38,725 nt of DNA, from assembly GCA_036307305.1 (NCBI GenBank), contig JAXJXV010000016.1, forward strand, positions 1 to 38,725, written 5' to 3'. Numbering within the stretch: position 1 is the stretch's first letter; the number at the start of each line of letters is the position of its first letter. Of the stretch, positions 1 through 7,620 are shown one piece after another. Source of the stretch: SIG607 sp036307305. GTDB taxonomy: Bacteria; Bacillota; Clostridia; Oscillospirales; Acutalibacteraceae. Both the position numbers and the translations under genes were made by a program. The notes under the pieces were generated by a model. The model was not told the DNA's origin, made no database searches, and was given only the letters and a program-made list of their open reading frames with translations.

Positions 1-941
1 ATATAGAAAACTGTGTCAATCAAGATGGTTGCAGTATCGTGAGAGTGGTTAATTTCAAATTCAAGTTCTTGCTCCAACTGCAACAAAGGACTTCTCCGAG
101 CACGGTAAATAACAGCATAGTGATATTCTGAGTGGCGGTTATTAGCAAGTCGTCTTTCTATTGCATCAACGGTGTAATTTGCACCAAGAGAATCAAGACG
201 AACAGGTCTTTTCCATCCATCGGCAATAATGGTGATATGCTCATAATTATCGTCCCTTACGATTTTGTATCCGAGCCCGTTGAGATTGGCGCTAAAGGAT
301 TTCCAAGTCGTTGAGTTTTTGATGATAGAGTCAATGTCTTTGCGTAGCATATCTCGATGGGTCATTCCGCCGTTTTTCTTTGCCCAATATTCTTTTTTGC
401 TACTGCCTTTGAATTTGCTTGGAGGGAGAACGCTTTTTCCACGCTCTTTACAGATAAGGTCGGATATTTCTCTGAGCTTGTAATGGTCGGAAACGTGGTT
501 TTCAAATTTCCTGCCCGTTTTAAACGATACCGAATTAACCACAAGATGATTATGAATGTTATCGGTGTTTAGGTGGGTAGTAACTACAACCTCATAATCC
601 CGCCACATACGTTTTGCGGTTTCAATTCCGATTTGGTGTGCTTCATCGGGAGTGACCTCACCGGTCTTGAAACTTTGGAATCCGTGATATGCGACGTTGC
701 CGGCGAACTTTCCATAGCGATGTTTTGTGGTCATCATACATTGATAGGCTCTTTGCTTCGGACAGTTAACGGCAGACACGTACATTGTTTGATCGGTCTT
801 TTTGTCGTTCTCTACGTAGCGGAGCGTTGCATAAAGATCTTCATCCAAGTATCTTTTGTCGGTCGTTTTATCGGGGTTATTAGCATAGTCGATAACTTCC
901 TTTAATCGGGACTTGACGGGCCAGAATCCTGTGGTTGCCAC
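1..941 (-). CDS. MOBP-type relaxase (mobilization nuclease), C-terminus outside window
   Basis: DNA-nicking relaxase that would cut oriT and pilot the transferred strand during conjugation. The frame runs open off the left edge, so only about 313 N-terminal residues are visible. It starts at a GTG with a GGAGG site 7 nt upstream and overlaps the end of mobC by 40 bp. Y19 lies in a motif of the form DYANNPDKT, the usual place of the nicking tyrosine in Firmicute MOBP relaxases. YHGFQSF near residue 85 is the second motif. THLNTDNIHNHLVVNS, with H123, H130 and H132, is the metal-binding three-histidine motif. The neighbours mobC and parRM match Tn1549-like elements. The exact family inside MOBP is not settled. 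Confidence 0.93.
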   Translation of the reverse strand, partial: MATTGFWPVKSRLKEVIDYANNPDKTTDKRYLDEDLYATLRYVENDKKTDQTMYVSAVNCPKQRAYQCMMTTKHRYGKFAGNVAYHGFQSFKTGEVTPDEAHQIGIETAKRMWRDYEVVVTTHLNTDNIHNHLVVNSVSFKTGRKFENHVSDHYKLREISDLICKERGKSVLPPSKFKGSSKKEYWAKKNGGMTHRDMLRKDIDSIIKNSTTWKSFSANLNGLGYKIVRDDNYEHITIIADGWKRPVRLDSLGANYTVDAIERRLANNRHSEYHYAVIYRARRSPLLQLEQELEFEINHSHDTATILIDTVFY

Positions 942-1261
942 ATTGCTACCTCCTTTACAATTTGACTTTTGTTTTGCTTAGGCATTTCAATAAATTCCGC
1001 ATAAATATCGTCAAAGAGTTTTAGTGCCGCCGCTTCAACTTCGGGGGACAAATCACGGTTGAGCAATTCGCTTAATCTTTCATTGAAAATATAAAAAGCA
1101 TCAGGAACGGCTGCTTTCACAGCGTATCCCAATGCCCGTTTACGGAGATATTCAGCTACGGGAATTCCGCAGCATTTTGCAATATTGGCAATCTTCTTTT
1201 TCTCGGTTGGAGATACTCGAAGATATAACCGACACGGTTTTTCTTTTGGTGTCTTATTCAT
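902..1261 (-). CDS. MobC-like relaxosome accessory protein
   Basis: Small basic protein of about 119 residues that helps the relaxase bind or open oriT. It begins MNKTPKEKPCRLYLRVSPTE, a ribbon-helix-helix-like strand followed by a helical region, as in the MobC family of mobilization proteins. The ATG at 1261 was preferred to one two codons upstream because GAAGG then sits 7 nt away. Its stop codon lies inside the relaxase gene, so the two are probably translationally coupled. The candidate oriT lies just upstream. Assignment rests on length, sequence style and position before the relaxase. Confidence 0.85.
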   Translation of the reverse strand: MNKTPKEKPCRLYLRVSPTEKKKIANIAKCCGIPVAEYLRKRALGYAVKAAVPDAFYIFNERLSELLNRDLSPEVEAAALKLFDDIYAEFIEMPKQNKSQIVKEVAMWQPQDSGPSSPD

Positions 1262-1289
1262 ATACATACCTTCTTTCTTTTATCGGGGT

Positions 1290-1480
1290 TTTAGGGGTGT
1301 CCCCTAAAGATGAAATAGGCAGAACTGCCTATTTTGAGTTGGAACTTGCCGTACAAGTTCCCTGCTTGTTACGGTGTAAGACACACGCATTTTGCGTATA
1401 TCTTCCATTCTCCGTGACTTGCACCGTGAGGGAGCGAACCTTGTTCGTGCAAATCTTTCGGATGGTTCCGCTTTTCCGTT
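1290..1480. other. candidate origin of transfer (hairpin cluster)
   Basis: The stretch 1268-1607 has no convincing gene but is dense in inverted repeats. There is TTTAGGGG-tgt-CCCCTAAA (1290-1308) and AAATAGGCAG-aa-CTGCCTATTT (1313-1334). GGAACTTG-ccgta-CAAGTTCC follows at 1341-1361, and shorter repeats around 1388-1460 include CGAAC-ctt-GTTCG. A hairpin cluster directly upstream of mobC and the relaxase is the normal setting of oriT. No nic site can be identified by eye, so the exact limits are a guess. Confidence 0.45.
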
Positions 1481-1607
1481 ATATTGGCACCACATTTTAT
1501 GTGAGTGCCGTCAGTTTCCTAAAATAGTGGAACCCTTGTATGGAATGGTGGCAATTTCTTTTAGAAATGCCATCACAGTACCGTCAAAAGCAGAGATATT
1601 TGTCACC

Positions 1608-1934
1608 TTAAAAGTTGTCCATAAAATCCATAACAGTTTCTTCCGTTTCGGCTTTATTTTCTTTTTCGGTAGGAATTTGTGCAGGCGGTGTCTGCACAAA
1701 TTGTAACAGACCGCCGAAAGGATTGGCTTTTGCCAATTCCTCTTTAATAGTTGTAATTACTCTTTCAAGGAAAGCATCTTCGGTTGCTGTCCTTTCAGAT
1801 AGTTCTAAATATTCGCAGATAGCAGAAATGACCGCTTTGCTGTACGAATGGTCTGCGCCTTGCAGATACTCATACGCCTTGCGGTCATTTTCTTTATCTA
1901 AATTAAAACGGATTTTCACGTTTTTAATACTCAT
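1608..1934 (-). CDS. ParR-like centromere-binding protein
   Basis: 108-residue protein that begins MSIKNVKIRFNLDKENDRKA, typical of ribbon-helix-helix DNA-binding partners of ParM filaments. An acidic, proline-containing C-terminus follows, where ParR proteins usually contact the filament. Its start overlaps the end of the parM-like gene by 4 nt, which indicates co-translation and a shared role in segregating or maintaining the excised circular element. No centromere-like repeat array was found around it. Function is inferred mainly from the pairing with ParM. Confidence 0.75.
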   Translation of the reverse strand: MSIKNVKIRFNLDKENDRKAYEYLQGADHSYSKAVISAICEYLELSERTATEDAFLERVITTIKEELAKANPFGGLLQFVQTPPAQIPTEKENKAETEETVMDFMDNF

Positions 1935-2857
1935 ACTGCACCTCCGTTTCGTTTAAGAGAGATAAGTGCCATATACTCATATCCTTTTGCGGTGGCGCAA
2001 ATATCCTCGTTGATGATTACTCGGTTTGCATCGTAATCGGCGAAGTTACGGATTAAGCAACCGCCACCGCCGACCACGTAAAGTTTCATAAGTTTTGGAT
2101 CGTAATCGTGTTCACGTAAACGGCGGAAGATACCGGCAGTGTATTCCTTTGCGGTTTTAACTACCGTATCAAGATACTGATCATCAATATCCGCCGTGCC
2201 TTTCTTTAAGACTTCGGTGACGATGGTATCATCAAGGGCGGCGTGGTGCAGTTTCATCATCTGCTCACGGATAAGCAAAGCGCACTGATGGGTACCGTAC
2301 TTTTCGGTAAACATACGCTGTGCATCGGGTTTCTTGTTTACAATACGAAGCAGATTCATAGTGCCGTTACCAATATCGCAGAGCATATTCACGCCGTTAA
2401 AATCTCCGAGCGTTTCGGCAACGGCGGCAAAGCCCTGCGGATAGATTTCTGCGCCTACGATTTTGATGCGGTATTCGATGCCTCTGAAAGTAAAAGTGAT
2501 CTTGCTGTGCTGAAGCAAATATTTCTTAAATTCTGCTTTCTGTTCACTTACCCAAGTAAGGGGTAAGCCTGCGGCGATAAACACATTAGCGTTAGTAACA
2601 CGCTCACGTCTGAGTTCACGGGCGATGGCGGCAAGGGTAAGAACGTAATAGTCCTCGTCGGCAAACTTATCTGCCGTGAATTCCTTGTGACCGACTCCAA
2701 TAGAATAATACTTTCCGTTCCATACGAGCAGGTCGCTGACAAAGGTGGGTTCGGTATCGCTTTTCATCACACCCGTAGAGAAACAGCAATTTGCCGTTTT
2801 CATATTCCCATAGCCGTGGTCGATACCGATAACATACGTTTCATTAAATTTTTTCAT
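1931..2857 (-). CDS. ParM/StbA-like actin-family segregation ATPase
   Basis: 308-residue actin-fold ATPase. Visible landmarks are the phosphate-1 loop IGIDHGYGNMKTA near residue 10, the phosphate-2 loop CDIGNGTMNLL near residue 160 and a glycine-rich nucleotide loop VVGGGGCLI near residue 264. Length fits ParM/StbA (about 310-330). Proteins of this type polymerise to push plasmid or excised-element copies apart. A GGAGA site precedes the ATG. It overlaps the ParR-like gene by 4 nt and follows the VLP gene by 18 nt, so all three are probably one transcript from the promoter near 3201-3229. Confidence 0.9.
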   Translation of the reverse strand: MKKFNETYVIGIDHGYGNMKTANCCFSTGVMKSDTEPTFVSDLLVWNGKYYSIGVGHKEFTADKFADEDYYVLTLAAIARELRRERVTNANVFIAAGLPLTWVSEQKAEFKKYLLQHSKITFTFRGIEYRIKIVGAEIYPQGFAAVAETLGDFNGVNMLCDIGNGTMNLLRIVNKKPDAQRMFTEKYGTHQCALLIREQMMKLHHAALDDTIVTEVLKKGTADIDDQYLDTVVKTAKEYTAGIFRRLREHDYDPKLMKLYVVGGGGCLIRNFADYDANRVIINEDICATAKGYEYMALISLKRNGGAV

Positions 2858-2875
2858 TTTTACATTTCTCCTTTT

Positions 2876-3106
2876 TTACTTTAATTTGTTTTGTTTTTGG
2901 ATTTGTTCGAATAAATCTTGGTCGCTCGGCAATACCGCATTTTTGAAATAGTTGCAGTAAATACCGTAGATAGAGATAAGCTGCACACAGCGGTGGGCCT
3001 CTCCATCGTCAAGCAAAATGCAGTTGCCGTCCTTGTCGCAGTTGGCACAGCAGTCTTTGACAAGGCGGTGGACCTTATCCGCTTGTTTTGATGTGATCTT
3101 TAGCAT
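2876..3106 (-). CDS. cysteine-rich VLP-type small protein
   Basis: 76-residue protein. The start at 3106 (MLKITSKQADKVHRLVKDCC) has AGGAGG 8 nt upstream. Cysteines at positions 19, 20, 23, 29, 40 and 51 could bind zinc. The family, usually labelled cysteine-rich VLP protein, is common next to parM in Tn1549-like conjugative elements, and its function is unknown. It is the first gene of the minus-strand parM-parR-mobC-relaxase run and is preceded by a structured leader with a terminator-like hairpin (3130-3171). Confidence 0.75.
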   Translation of the reverse strand: MLKITSKQADKVHRLVKDCCANCDKDGNCILLDDGEAHRCVQLISIYGIYCNYFKNAVLPSDQDLFEQIQKQNKLK

Positions 3107-3129
3107 CGTCTTTTCCTCCTTTCTATTTT

Positions 3130-3171
3130 CGGGCAACAAAAAAGCCGCCGGTTTCCCGACGGCTGTGCCCG
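3130..3171 (-). terminator. leader hairpin with U-tract before the VLP-parM operon
   Basis: On the minus strand GCCGTCGG-GAAA-CCGGCGGC (3163-3144) forms a strong stem with a GNRA-type loop and is followed at once by TTTTTT (3143-3138), as in an intrinsic terminator. An outer pair CGGGCA/TGCCCG (3171-3166 with 3135-3130) can close around it. It lies between a promoter (3201-3229) and the ribosome site of the VLP gene. It may attenuate the segregation and transfer operon. Confidence 0.7.
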
Positions 3172-3200
3172 TGATTTGTGAGGTTTTCGCTCCCTCACTT

Positions 3201-3229
3201 ATTAGAATGTAGGAAAAGTTGAAAATCAA
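3201..3229 (-). promoter_or_regulatory. promoter for VLP-parM-parR-mob operon
   Basis: Reading the minus strand, TTGATT (3229-3224), a 17-nt spacer and TCTAAT (3206-3201). It precedes the leader hairpin at 3130-3171. The match to consensus is moderate. Confidence 0.45.
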
Positions 3230-3279
3230 ATGGAATATAGCAACAATGCAAAAACGAAAAACGCAACACGCCCAAACTC

Positions 3280-3308
3280 TTGTATTTACGGAGGTTTCGT
3301 GATATAAT
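3280..3308 (+). promoter_or_regulatory. promoter for the DUF6076-like gene
   Basis: TTGTAT (3280-3285), 17-nt spacer, perfect TATAAT (3303-3308). It points right, away from the parM operon, so 3107-3442 is a divergent promoter region without genes. Confidence 0.65.
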
Positions 3309-3442
3309 AGTTTTAGAGTATTGTTATCGAAACAGAAATTTATAAAAAAATTTTTCAAAAAATATTTTTTCTCCCAAAACGGCCAAAGGGAGTTTTATGG
3401 GACACTACTTTTGTTAGAATTAGTATGGAGGTTAAGCCGAAA

Positions 3443-4573
3443 ATGGATAAAATTAGCTTTTTTAGTGCCGATTATCGTGACGGCAGAGTGCATATAGGCG
3501 GCAAAAGCTATCCTACGGGAACCTTTGCGGTGCATCTACTTAATCAGTTTTATGAAAATGATACCGCCGCCCGCATTGGTGTATTCACCACCGACAATTG
3601 GCAACTTGAAAATATGCTCCGAATTGGATATATCAATATCTCCGATTTTGTAAAAGCCGGCGAGCGAATGGTAAATATCTTTACCGCACTTCCATGGCTA
3701 AAACCTTTTGATATACTCGGCACAAATGATGAGCGTAACAGAGTCTCTGAACTTTTCTCAGAGGAAAACGGAAATATCCTAAGCGAATATTTCTTCCGTC
3801 GTGCAAAGGTTAGTGAAATGGATACTGTGCAAACAATATTCCATCAACTACCGAAAGAATACGATAAAGAGTTTTTCTCAAAAGCAGAAACTCTGCTCAA
3901 AGAAGTAAATACAACTCTTTGTTTTTACGATAGGTTAAGCGATGATATTCGCAACGCTTTTCACAAACTCAAAGATTTTACTAATGAGGTGGATGAAGCT
4001 GATCGCTTTGATGAGGAACACTTACTGCCAATAGCATTAGAGGTATTTGGTTCTATGCCGTTCCCCGTAACAACGGCATACGTTCCTATTAAAAAGACAA
4101 GCAAAAGCACCACCGCAACACTTGCACGAAGATTGTATTTTGATAGTTATTACAGTTTCGTAGTTACCGACTTCTTTGAGGGATTGCATCACGGGCATTA
4201 TCCAAGACAATGCGGTATTTGCAACAAGTATTTCCTTATGACCTCTGCCCGTCGTCAGCAATATTGTAATGGTATCGCACCTTACGAGGTTCGAGGAAGA
4301 AAAACCACTTGCCGTAAATATGCTGCAAGCATCAACCGCAAGGAGCTTGCTGCCGCAGATCCCGTTGTAGATATTTACAACCGCCGTTGCTCCGCTATCC
4401 GTACCGAGAAAGGCAGAGGTACCATTACCGAAACCTTTGCGGCTATGGCTACGGAGCTTGCGAAGGAATATAAGTTTAAAGCATTACAAAATGCCGATTA
4501 TGCTAACGGGCAATACGCCCTTGATATGAGCCGTGAAAAGCTCTATGCTGAAACAGATAGGCGATTAAAATAA
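3443..4573 (+). CDS. DUF6076-like protein with cysteine cluster, accessory gene of the element
   Basis: 376 residues from the ATG at 3443 (MDKISFFSADYRDG). An upstream in-frame ATG at 3425 overlaps the GGAGG site and is less likely. No catalytic signature is visible. Around residues 256-295 there is CGICNKYF, then QQYCN, then TTCRKY, spaced like a treble-clef or zinc-ribbon fold. This pattern is found in DUF6076 proteins, which accompany sigma-like genes in Clostridial mobile elements. The next gene starts 32 nt downstream and is probably co-transcribed. Biological role unknown. Nucleic-acid binding is a guess from the cysteine cluster. Confidence 0.6.
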   Translation: MDKISFFSADYRDGRVHIGGKSYPTGTFAVHLLNQFYENDTAARIGVFTTDNWQLENMLRIGYINISDFVKAGERMVNIFTALPWLKPFDILGTNDERNRVSELFSEENGNILSEYFFRRAKVSEMDTVQTIFHQLPKEYDKEFFSKAETLLKEVNTTLCFYDRLSDDIRNAFHKLKDFTNEVDEADRFDEEHLLPIALEVFGSMPFPVTTAYVPIKKTSKSTTATLARRLYFDSYYSFVVTDFFEGLHHGHYPRQCGICNKYFLMTSARRQQYCNGIAPYEVRGRKTTCRKYAASINRKELAAADPVVDIYNRRCSAIRTEKGRGTITETFAAMATELAKEYKFKALQNADYANGQYALDMSREKLYAETDRRLK

Positions 4574-4605
4574 TCCCAAACACGCACACAAAGGAGGTGG
4601 TTGCC

Positions 4606-5511
4606 GTGAAAGAATGGGAAAAAGAACTCATAATATACCGTTTAACTCCGGCACCGCCGAAGGAAAACGACCTACAGAAATATATCCTAAATTACCTTGC
4701 CGAGAATAATGACAAATATATCTCTTGGTTTCTACATTACTATGAGCGCACGTTAAATGAAAAAGCAATGGCGGTTGTTCAGGATTATGCGATGTATGGG
4801 CATTTCTTGGATATAAAGCAAGCGTATGTTATTGGTATGCTCAAAGCCTTGCAGGACTATGATCCTGAACGGGGCGTCCCGTTTATCGTTTACAAAGAAT
4901 ATGCCGCAATGCGTGAAGTTCACGAATATATACGAACAATGCGAACAGGCTTTACTGTTCAAAGCTACGACGAGTATTTGCGACTGCGTAAAGCTATGGC
5001 TTTATTCCGTGAATACGGTAGTAAATCTGACAATACCACTTTGGAGAAAATAGCGGAGGCCATCGGCACAAGCAAAGAGGGTGCCGCCGAAATTATCCGT
5101 TGCGGTATTCAAAATATGCAGTTCGTGGAATATTACCGACAATACGACGATGAGGACAGCGAAGAAAGCCGAGAAGAAGTTGCGCACGACGGTTCCTCTG
5201 AGCCAGACAAGTTGTTTTTCAAATTAGAACAAGCTGAAGCAGTTATGACGGCATTTGAAAATCTCAACTACCGTGAACGTGCAATGATTTCAGCACATCT
5301 TGGTTTTTGTATGGAGTGTTATTCCACTCATTTCTACGATAAAGACGATTTGGATGAGGATGGCAGACCGATACGAAAACCAATCCCCGAAGAAGCCTTT
5401 ATTGACATAGCCATCGACCACGGTTTGGCATCGCCCGATACCGCTGACAAAACATACCGCAAAGCACTCGGTAAAATGAAAAAGGAACTTAAAAAGAAAG
5501 ATATATTATAA
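4606..5511 (+). CDS. sigma-70-like factor of the mobile element
   Basis: 301 residues from a GTG (MKEWEKELIIYRLT) with GGAGG 8 nt upstream. A GTG three codons earlier overlaps that site and was rejected. Residues 60-105, including QAYVIGMLKALQDYDPERGV and a YKEYAAMREV segment, resemble sigma region 2. TTLEKIAEAIGTSKEGAAEI resembles a helix-turn-helix of region 3, and LNYRERAMISAHLG resembles the start of region 4. The C-terminal helix-turn-helix is interrupted by an acidic insertion, so promoter recognition may be unusual. It could direct transcription of element genes or act on its own promoter. It ends in a bidirectional terminator. Confidence 0.7.
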   Translation: MKEWEKELIIYRLTPAPPKENDLQKYILNYLAENNDKYISWFLHYYERTLNEKAMAVVQDYAMYGHFLDIKQAYVIGMLKALQDYDPERGVPFIVYKEYAAMREVHEYIRTMRTGFTVQSYDEYLRLRKAMALFREYGSKSDNTTLEKIAEAIGTSKEGAAEIIRCGIQNMQFVEYYRQYDDEDSEESREEVAHDGSSEPDKLFFKLEQAEAVMTAFENLNYRERAMISAHLGFCMECYSTHFYDKDDLDEDGRPIRKPIPEEAFIDIAIDHGLASPDTADKTYRKALGKMKKELKKKDIL

Positions 5512-5512
5512 A

Positions 5513-5570
5513 ACAAAAAAGCCCCGTTAGGAATGCAGAATTTACTGCGCTCCCAACGGGCGTTTTTTTA
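5513..5570. terminator. bidirectional terminator between sigma-like gene and V-ATPase operon
   Basis: The stem CCCGTT (5523-5528) pairs with AACGGG (5555-5560), with an inner pair GCAG/CTGC. It is flanked by six A at 5515-5520 and seven T at 5563-5569, so it has a U-tract in both directions and can end the rightward sigma transcript and the leftward V-ATPase operon. Confidence 0.85.
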
Positions 5571-5617
5571 TTTGTATACTTCTACACGTTCGGCTTTGCG
5601 GTTCCGGTTCATGCGTT

Positions 5618-6037
5618 TTAGCATAGCGTGTAGCTTTTTTCCAACGTATCTTCCTTGCCACGATACACAACAAACTTGCAGAACAGAAATTCTAAAACAA
5701 AGTTTGCGAGCATTGTTATAATTAAAATAATAAAATCGTTCACACCAACGCTCTCAGCTAAATTCCCAAGATATGTAGATAACGGCGTAAACACCAAGTA
5801 AAATCCAAACAACTTTGTCATTGCTACTGGTATATTGGCCGCAGACTTAAAAGTATATCTGCGATTTAGTGTGAAATTCCATAGAATTGACAGCACAAGA
5901 GAAATTAGGTATGGAATCCAATAATCCTTTATAAATATCTCTAGCAATGCGAACGAGCCAATTTGAATTATACCGGCAGAAATAGAAAACAGAGTAAATT
6001 TTACTGCTTGCCATAATTGTTTTTTATTAACGCTCAT
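5618..6037 (-). CDS. GtrA-like membrane protein
   Basis: 139 residues from the ATG at 6037 (MSVNKKQLWQAVKF), chosen over a GTG abutting the previous stop because GTGAGG then lies 9 nt upstream. Four hydrophobic segments are visible, with FTLNRRYTFKS between the second and third, typical of the GtrA family. Members are thought to move lipid-linked sugars or to partner glycosyltransferases. No glycosyltransferase is nearby. It is the last gene of the V-ATPase operon and ends before a shared terminator. Substrate unknown. Confidence 0.8.
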   Translation of the reverse strand: MSVNKKQLWQAVKFTLFSISAGIIQIGSFALLEIFIKDYWIPYLISLVLSILWNFTLNRRYTFKSAANIPVAMTKLFGFYLVFTPLSTYLGNLAESVGVNDFIILIITMLANFVLEFLFCKFVVYRGKEDTLEKSYTLC

Positions 6038-6052
6038 ATTCTTTGTCCTCAC

Positions 6053-7177
6053 TTATATTTGCTTTATAAAACATCTGCGACGCTTGTGTCGTTCTTTATC
6101 AAAGTGGCGCCAAAGGCTATGTATCTTGGTGTTTGTTTCAAGCATAGGACCGGTTTCACAATATTTCACACCATTTTCGGCAAGGATCTTTAAAAGAGCA
6201 TTTATAATCAATGCTGGTATGCCTTGAGCTTGCAAGGAAGGATCAACTGCAACAAGAAACATTTCCAACGTATCGTTTTTGCCTTTTAGAGCTTTTAACA
6301 TTCTAAAAATGCCAAAAGGCAAAATTTTACCATTAGATTTTTTTAATGCCTTTGCAATAGACGGAACCATAATACCAAATGCAACAATTTTATTATTGTT
6401 ATCCTTAACTGCACAAATGTACTTTAGGTTCACCAAAGGAATGTAGGCATCTATCGTATTCTTTATTATTTCTTTTGTTAGAGGAACGGTTCCATATAAT
6501 TTTGAATATGCTACATCTATTAAATCAAATGCTTCAAAAGCGTCTTTATAAAGCAACTTTCTATCCGTATATGTAACCACTTTGTAGTCGCCTTTTTCAG
6601 CTAAATGATTTGCAATTCTCTCTATACGTTCATTAACCTTATCAGGAACATAAATCTTATATTCAATCCAATCAATATCCTTAACAAGTCCCAATCTTTG
6701 CATATGTGTTAAATAGTACGGATGATTATAAAAAGTAATGGACATATTGAGTTGGTCAAAGCCTTCAACGAGCATACCTTCGTGATCTATATCATGAAAG
6801 CCAATCGGTCCCATTATCTCTGTAAGATTATTTTCCTTACCCCAATTTATTACTGCATTAAATAAAGCTTCAGATGCTTCATAATCGTCAATGAAATCAA
6901 ATCTTGTAAAACGAATAGCGTTCTTATCCCATTTCTTATTGTATGCGTGATTGATAAGCCCTGCAATTCTACCTACAAGCTTTCCGTCTCTGTATGCCAA
7001 AAACAATCTTGTTTCGCAAAAAGCATACGCCGGATTTTTGTTCTTTGAAAAGGTTTCAAATTCATCATTTTCCAAGAAAGGAACAAAGAAATCATTGTCC
7101 TTATACAATCTATTTGGGAAACGCACCCACGTCCACAACTCTTTTTTATTAAGTACCTCTTTTATCTCTATTCCCAT
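6053..7177 (-). CDS. GNAT-like acyltransferase family protein (YghO-like)
   Basis: 374 residues. It begins MGIEIKEVLNKKELWTWVRF and includes FLAYRDGKLVGRIAGLIN, then EIMGPIGFHDIDHEGMLVEG. Near the C-terminus LVAVDPSLQAQGIPALIINA resembles the acetyl-CoA loop of GNAT acetyltransferases. This long form is widespread in bacteria and uncharacterised. AAGGGG lies 8 nt before the ATG. It sits 22 nt downstream of the chimeric ktrB-like gene and 15 nt upstream of gtrA, so it travels with the V-ATPase operon. The biochemical substrate cannot be inferred from the sequence. Confidence 0.7.
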   Translation of the reverse strand: MGIEIKEVLNKKELWTWVRFPNRLYKDNDFFVPFLENDEFETFSKNKNPAYAFCETRLFLAYRDGKLVGRIAGLINHAYNKKWDKNAIRFTRFDFIDDYEASEALFNAVINWGKENNLTEIMGPIGFHDIDHEGMLVEGFDQLNMSITFYNHPYYLTHMQRLGLVKDIDWIEYKIYVPDKVNERIERIANHLAEKGDYKVVTYTDRKLLYKDAFEAFDLIDVAYSKLYGTVPLTKEIIKNTIDAYIPLVNLKYICAVKDNNNKIVAFGIMVPSIAKALKKSNGKILPFGIFRMLKALKGKNDTLEMFLVAVDPSLQAQGIPALIINALLKILAENGVKYCETGPMLETNTKIHSLWRHFDKERHKRRRCFIKQI

Positions 7178-7199
7178 ATTTTCAACCCCTTTTTACCTA

Positions 7200-7619
7200 T
7201 CAGAAAAACAGTTTTCTTTCTATTATTTCTCGAGCCGAACTATTTATTGCAAAATAAATAAGCAACCCTCCAAACAAGAATAAAACTACCAATGGATAAA
7301 TTGACCAACCGATAAAGTGTAGGTCAAATGTCATCTTCATCAAAAACTCCACGAGCAACATAAATGCACCTAAAGCCATAAATGCACCGCCGAGGATATA
7401 TAACTTTCCTCTGCGCAGATAGTACATCAGCGTAACAACCGTGCAGGTGATGAGACAGATGCCTCCCACTACAGGAAATGCGAAATCTAAGAAAGGCGTT
7501 GCCTTTCCATCAGCTGAACTTATGGGAAGCGAAAGCAACACTGCGCCTATCAATATCGTTATTAAAAAGCTCAACAATATAATATGTGTTGTGGATACCC
7601 GAAGCCGTTGTTTTTTCAT
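7200..7619 (-). CDS. chimeric membrane protein: KtrB/NtpJ N-terminus fused to DUF6320-like tail
   Basis: 139 residues with two parts of different origin. Residues 1 to about 48, including LIGAVLLSLPISSADGKATP, match the first transmembrane hairpin of TrkH/KtrB/NtpJ potassium transporters, which are normally about 450 residues. The selectivity-filter repeats are absent. From about residue 49 (near nt 7475) the sequence changes to a three-helix segment containing YYLRRGKLYILGG and FIGWSIYPLVVLFLFGG, which looks like DUF6320 membrane proteins. In Enterococcus hirae ntpJ closes the V-ATPase operon at the same place, directly after the other subunits. The frame is intact, so the fusion could be made, but K+ transport is lost. 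The tail assignment is from memory and less certain. Confidence 0.7.
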   Translation of the reverse strand: MKKQRLRVSTTHIILLSFLITILIGAVLLSLPISSADGKATPFLDFAFPVVGGICLITCTVVTLMYYLRRGKLYILGGAFMALGAFMLLVEFLMKMTFDLHFIGWSIYPLVVLFLFGGLLIYFAINSSAREIIERKLFF

Positions 7620-7620
7620 A

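Noticed and set aside
132..905. Several rightward open frames of 60-110 codons
   Set aside because: They are antisense to the relaxase, whose minus-strand frame is continuous and carries clear motifs.
1304..1527. Open frames on both strands in the hairpin region
   Set aside because: No ribosome sites, odd composition, and full of inverted repeats; better explained as oriT-type DNA.
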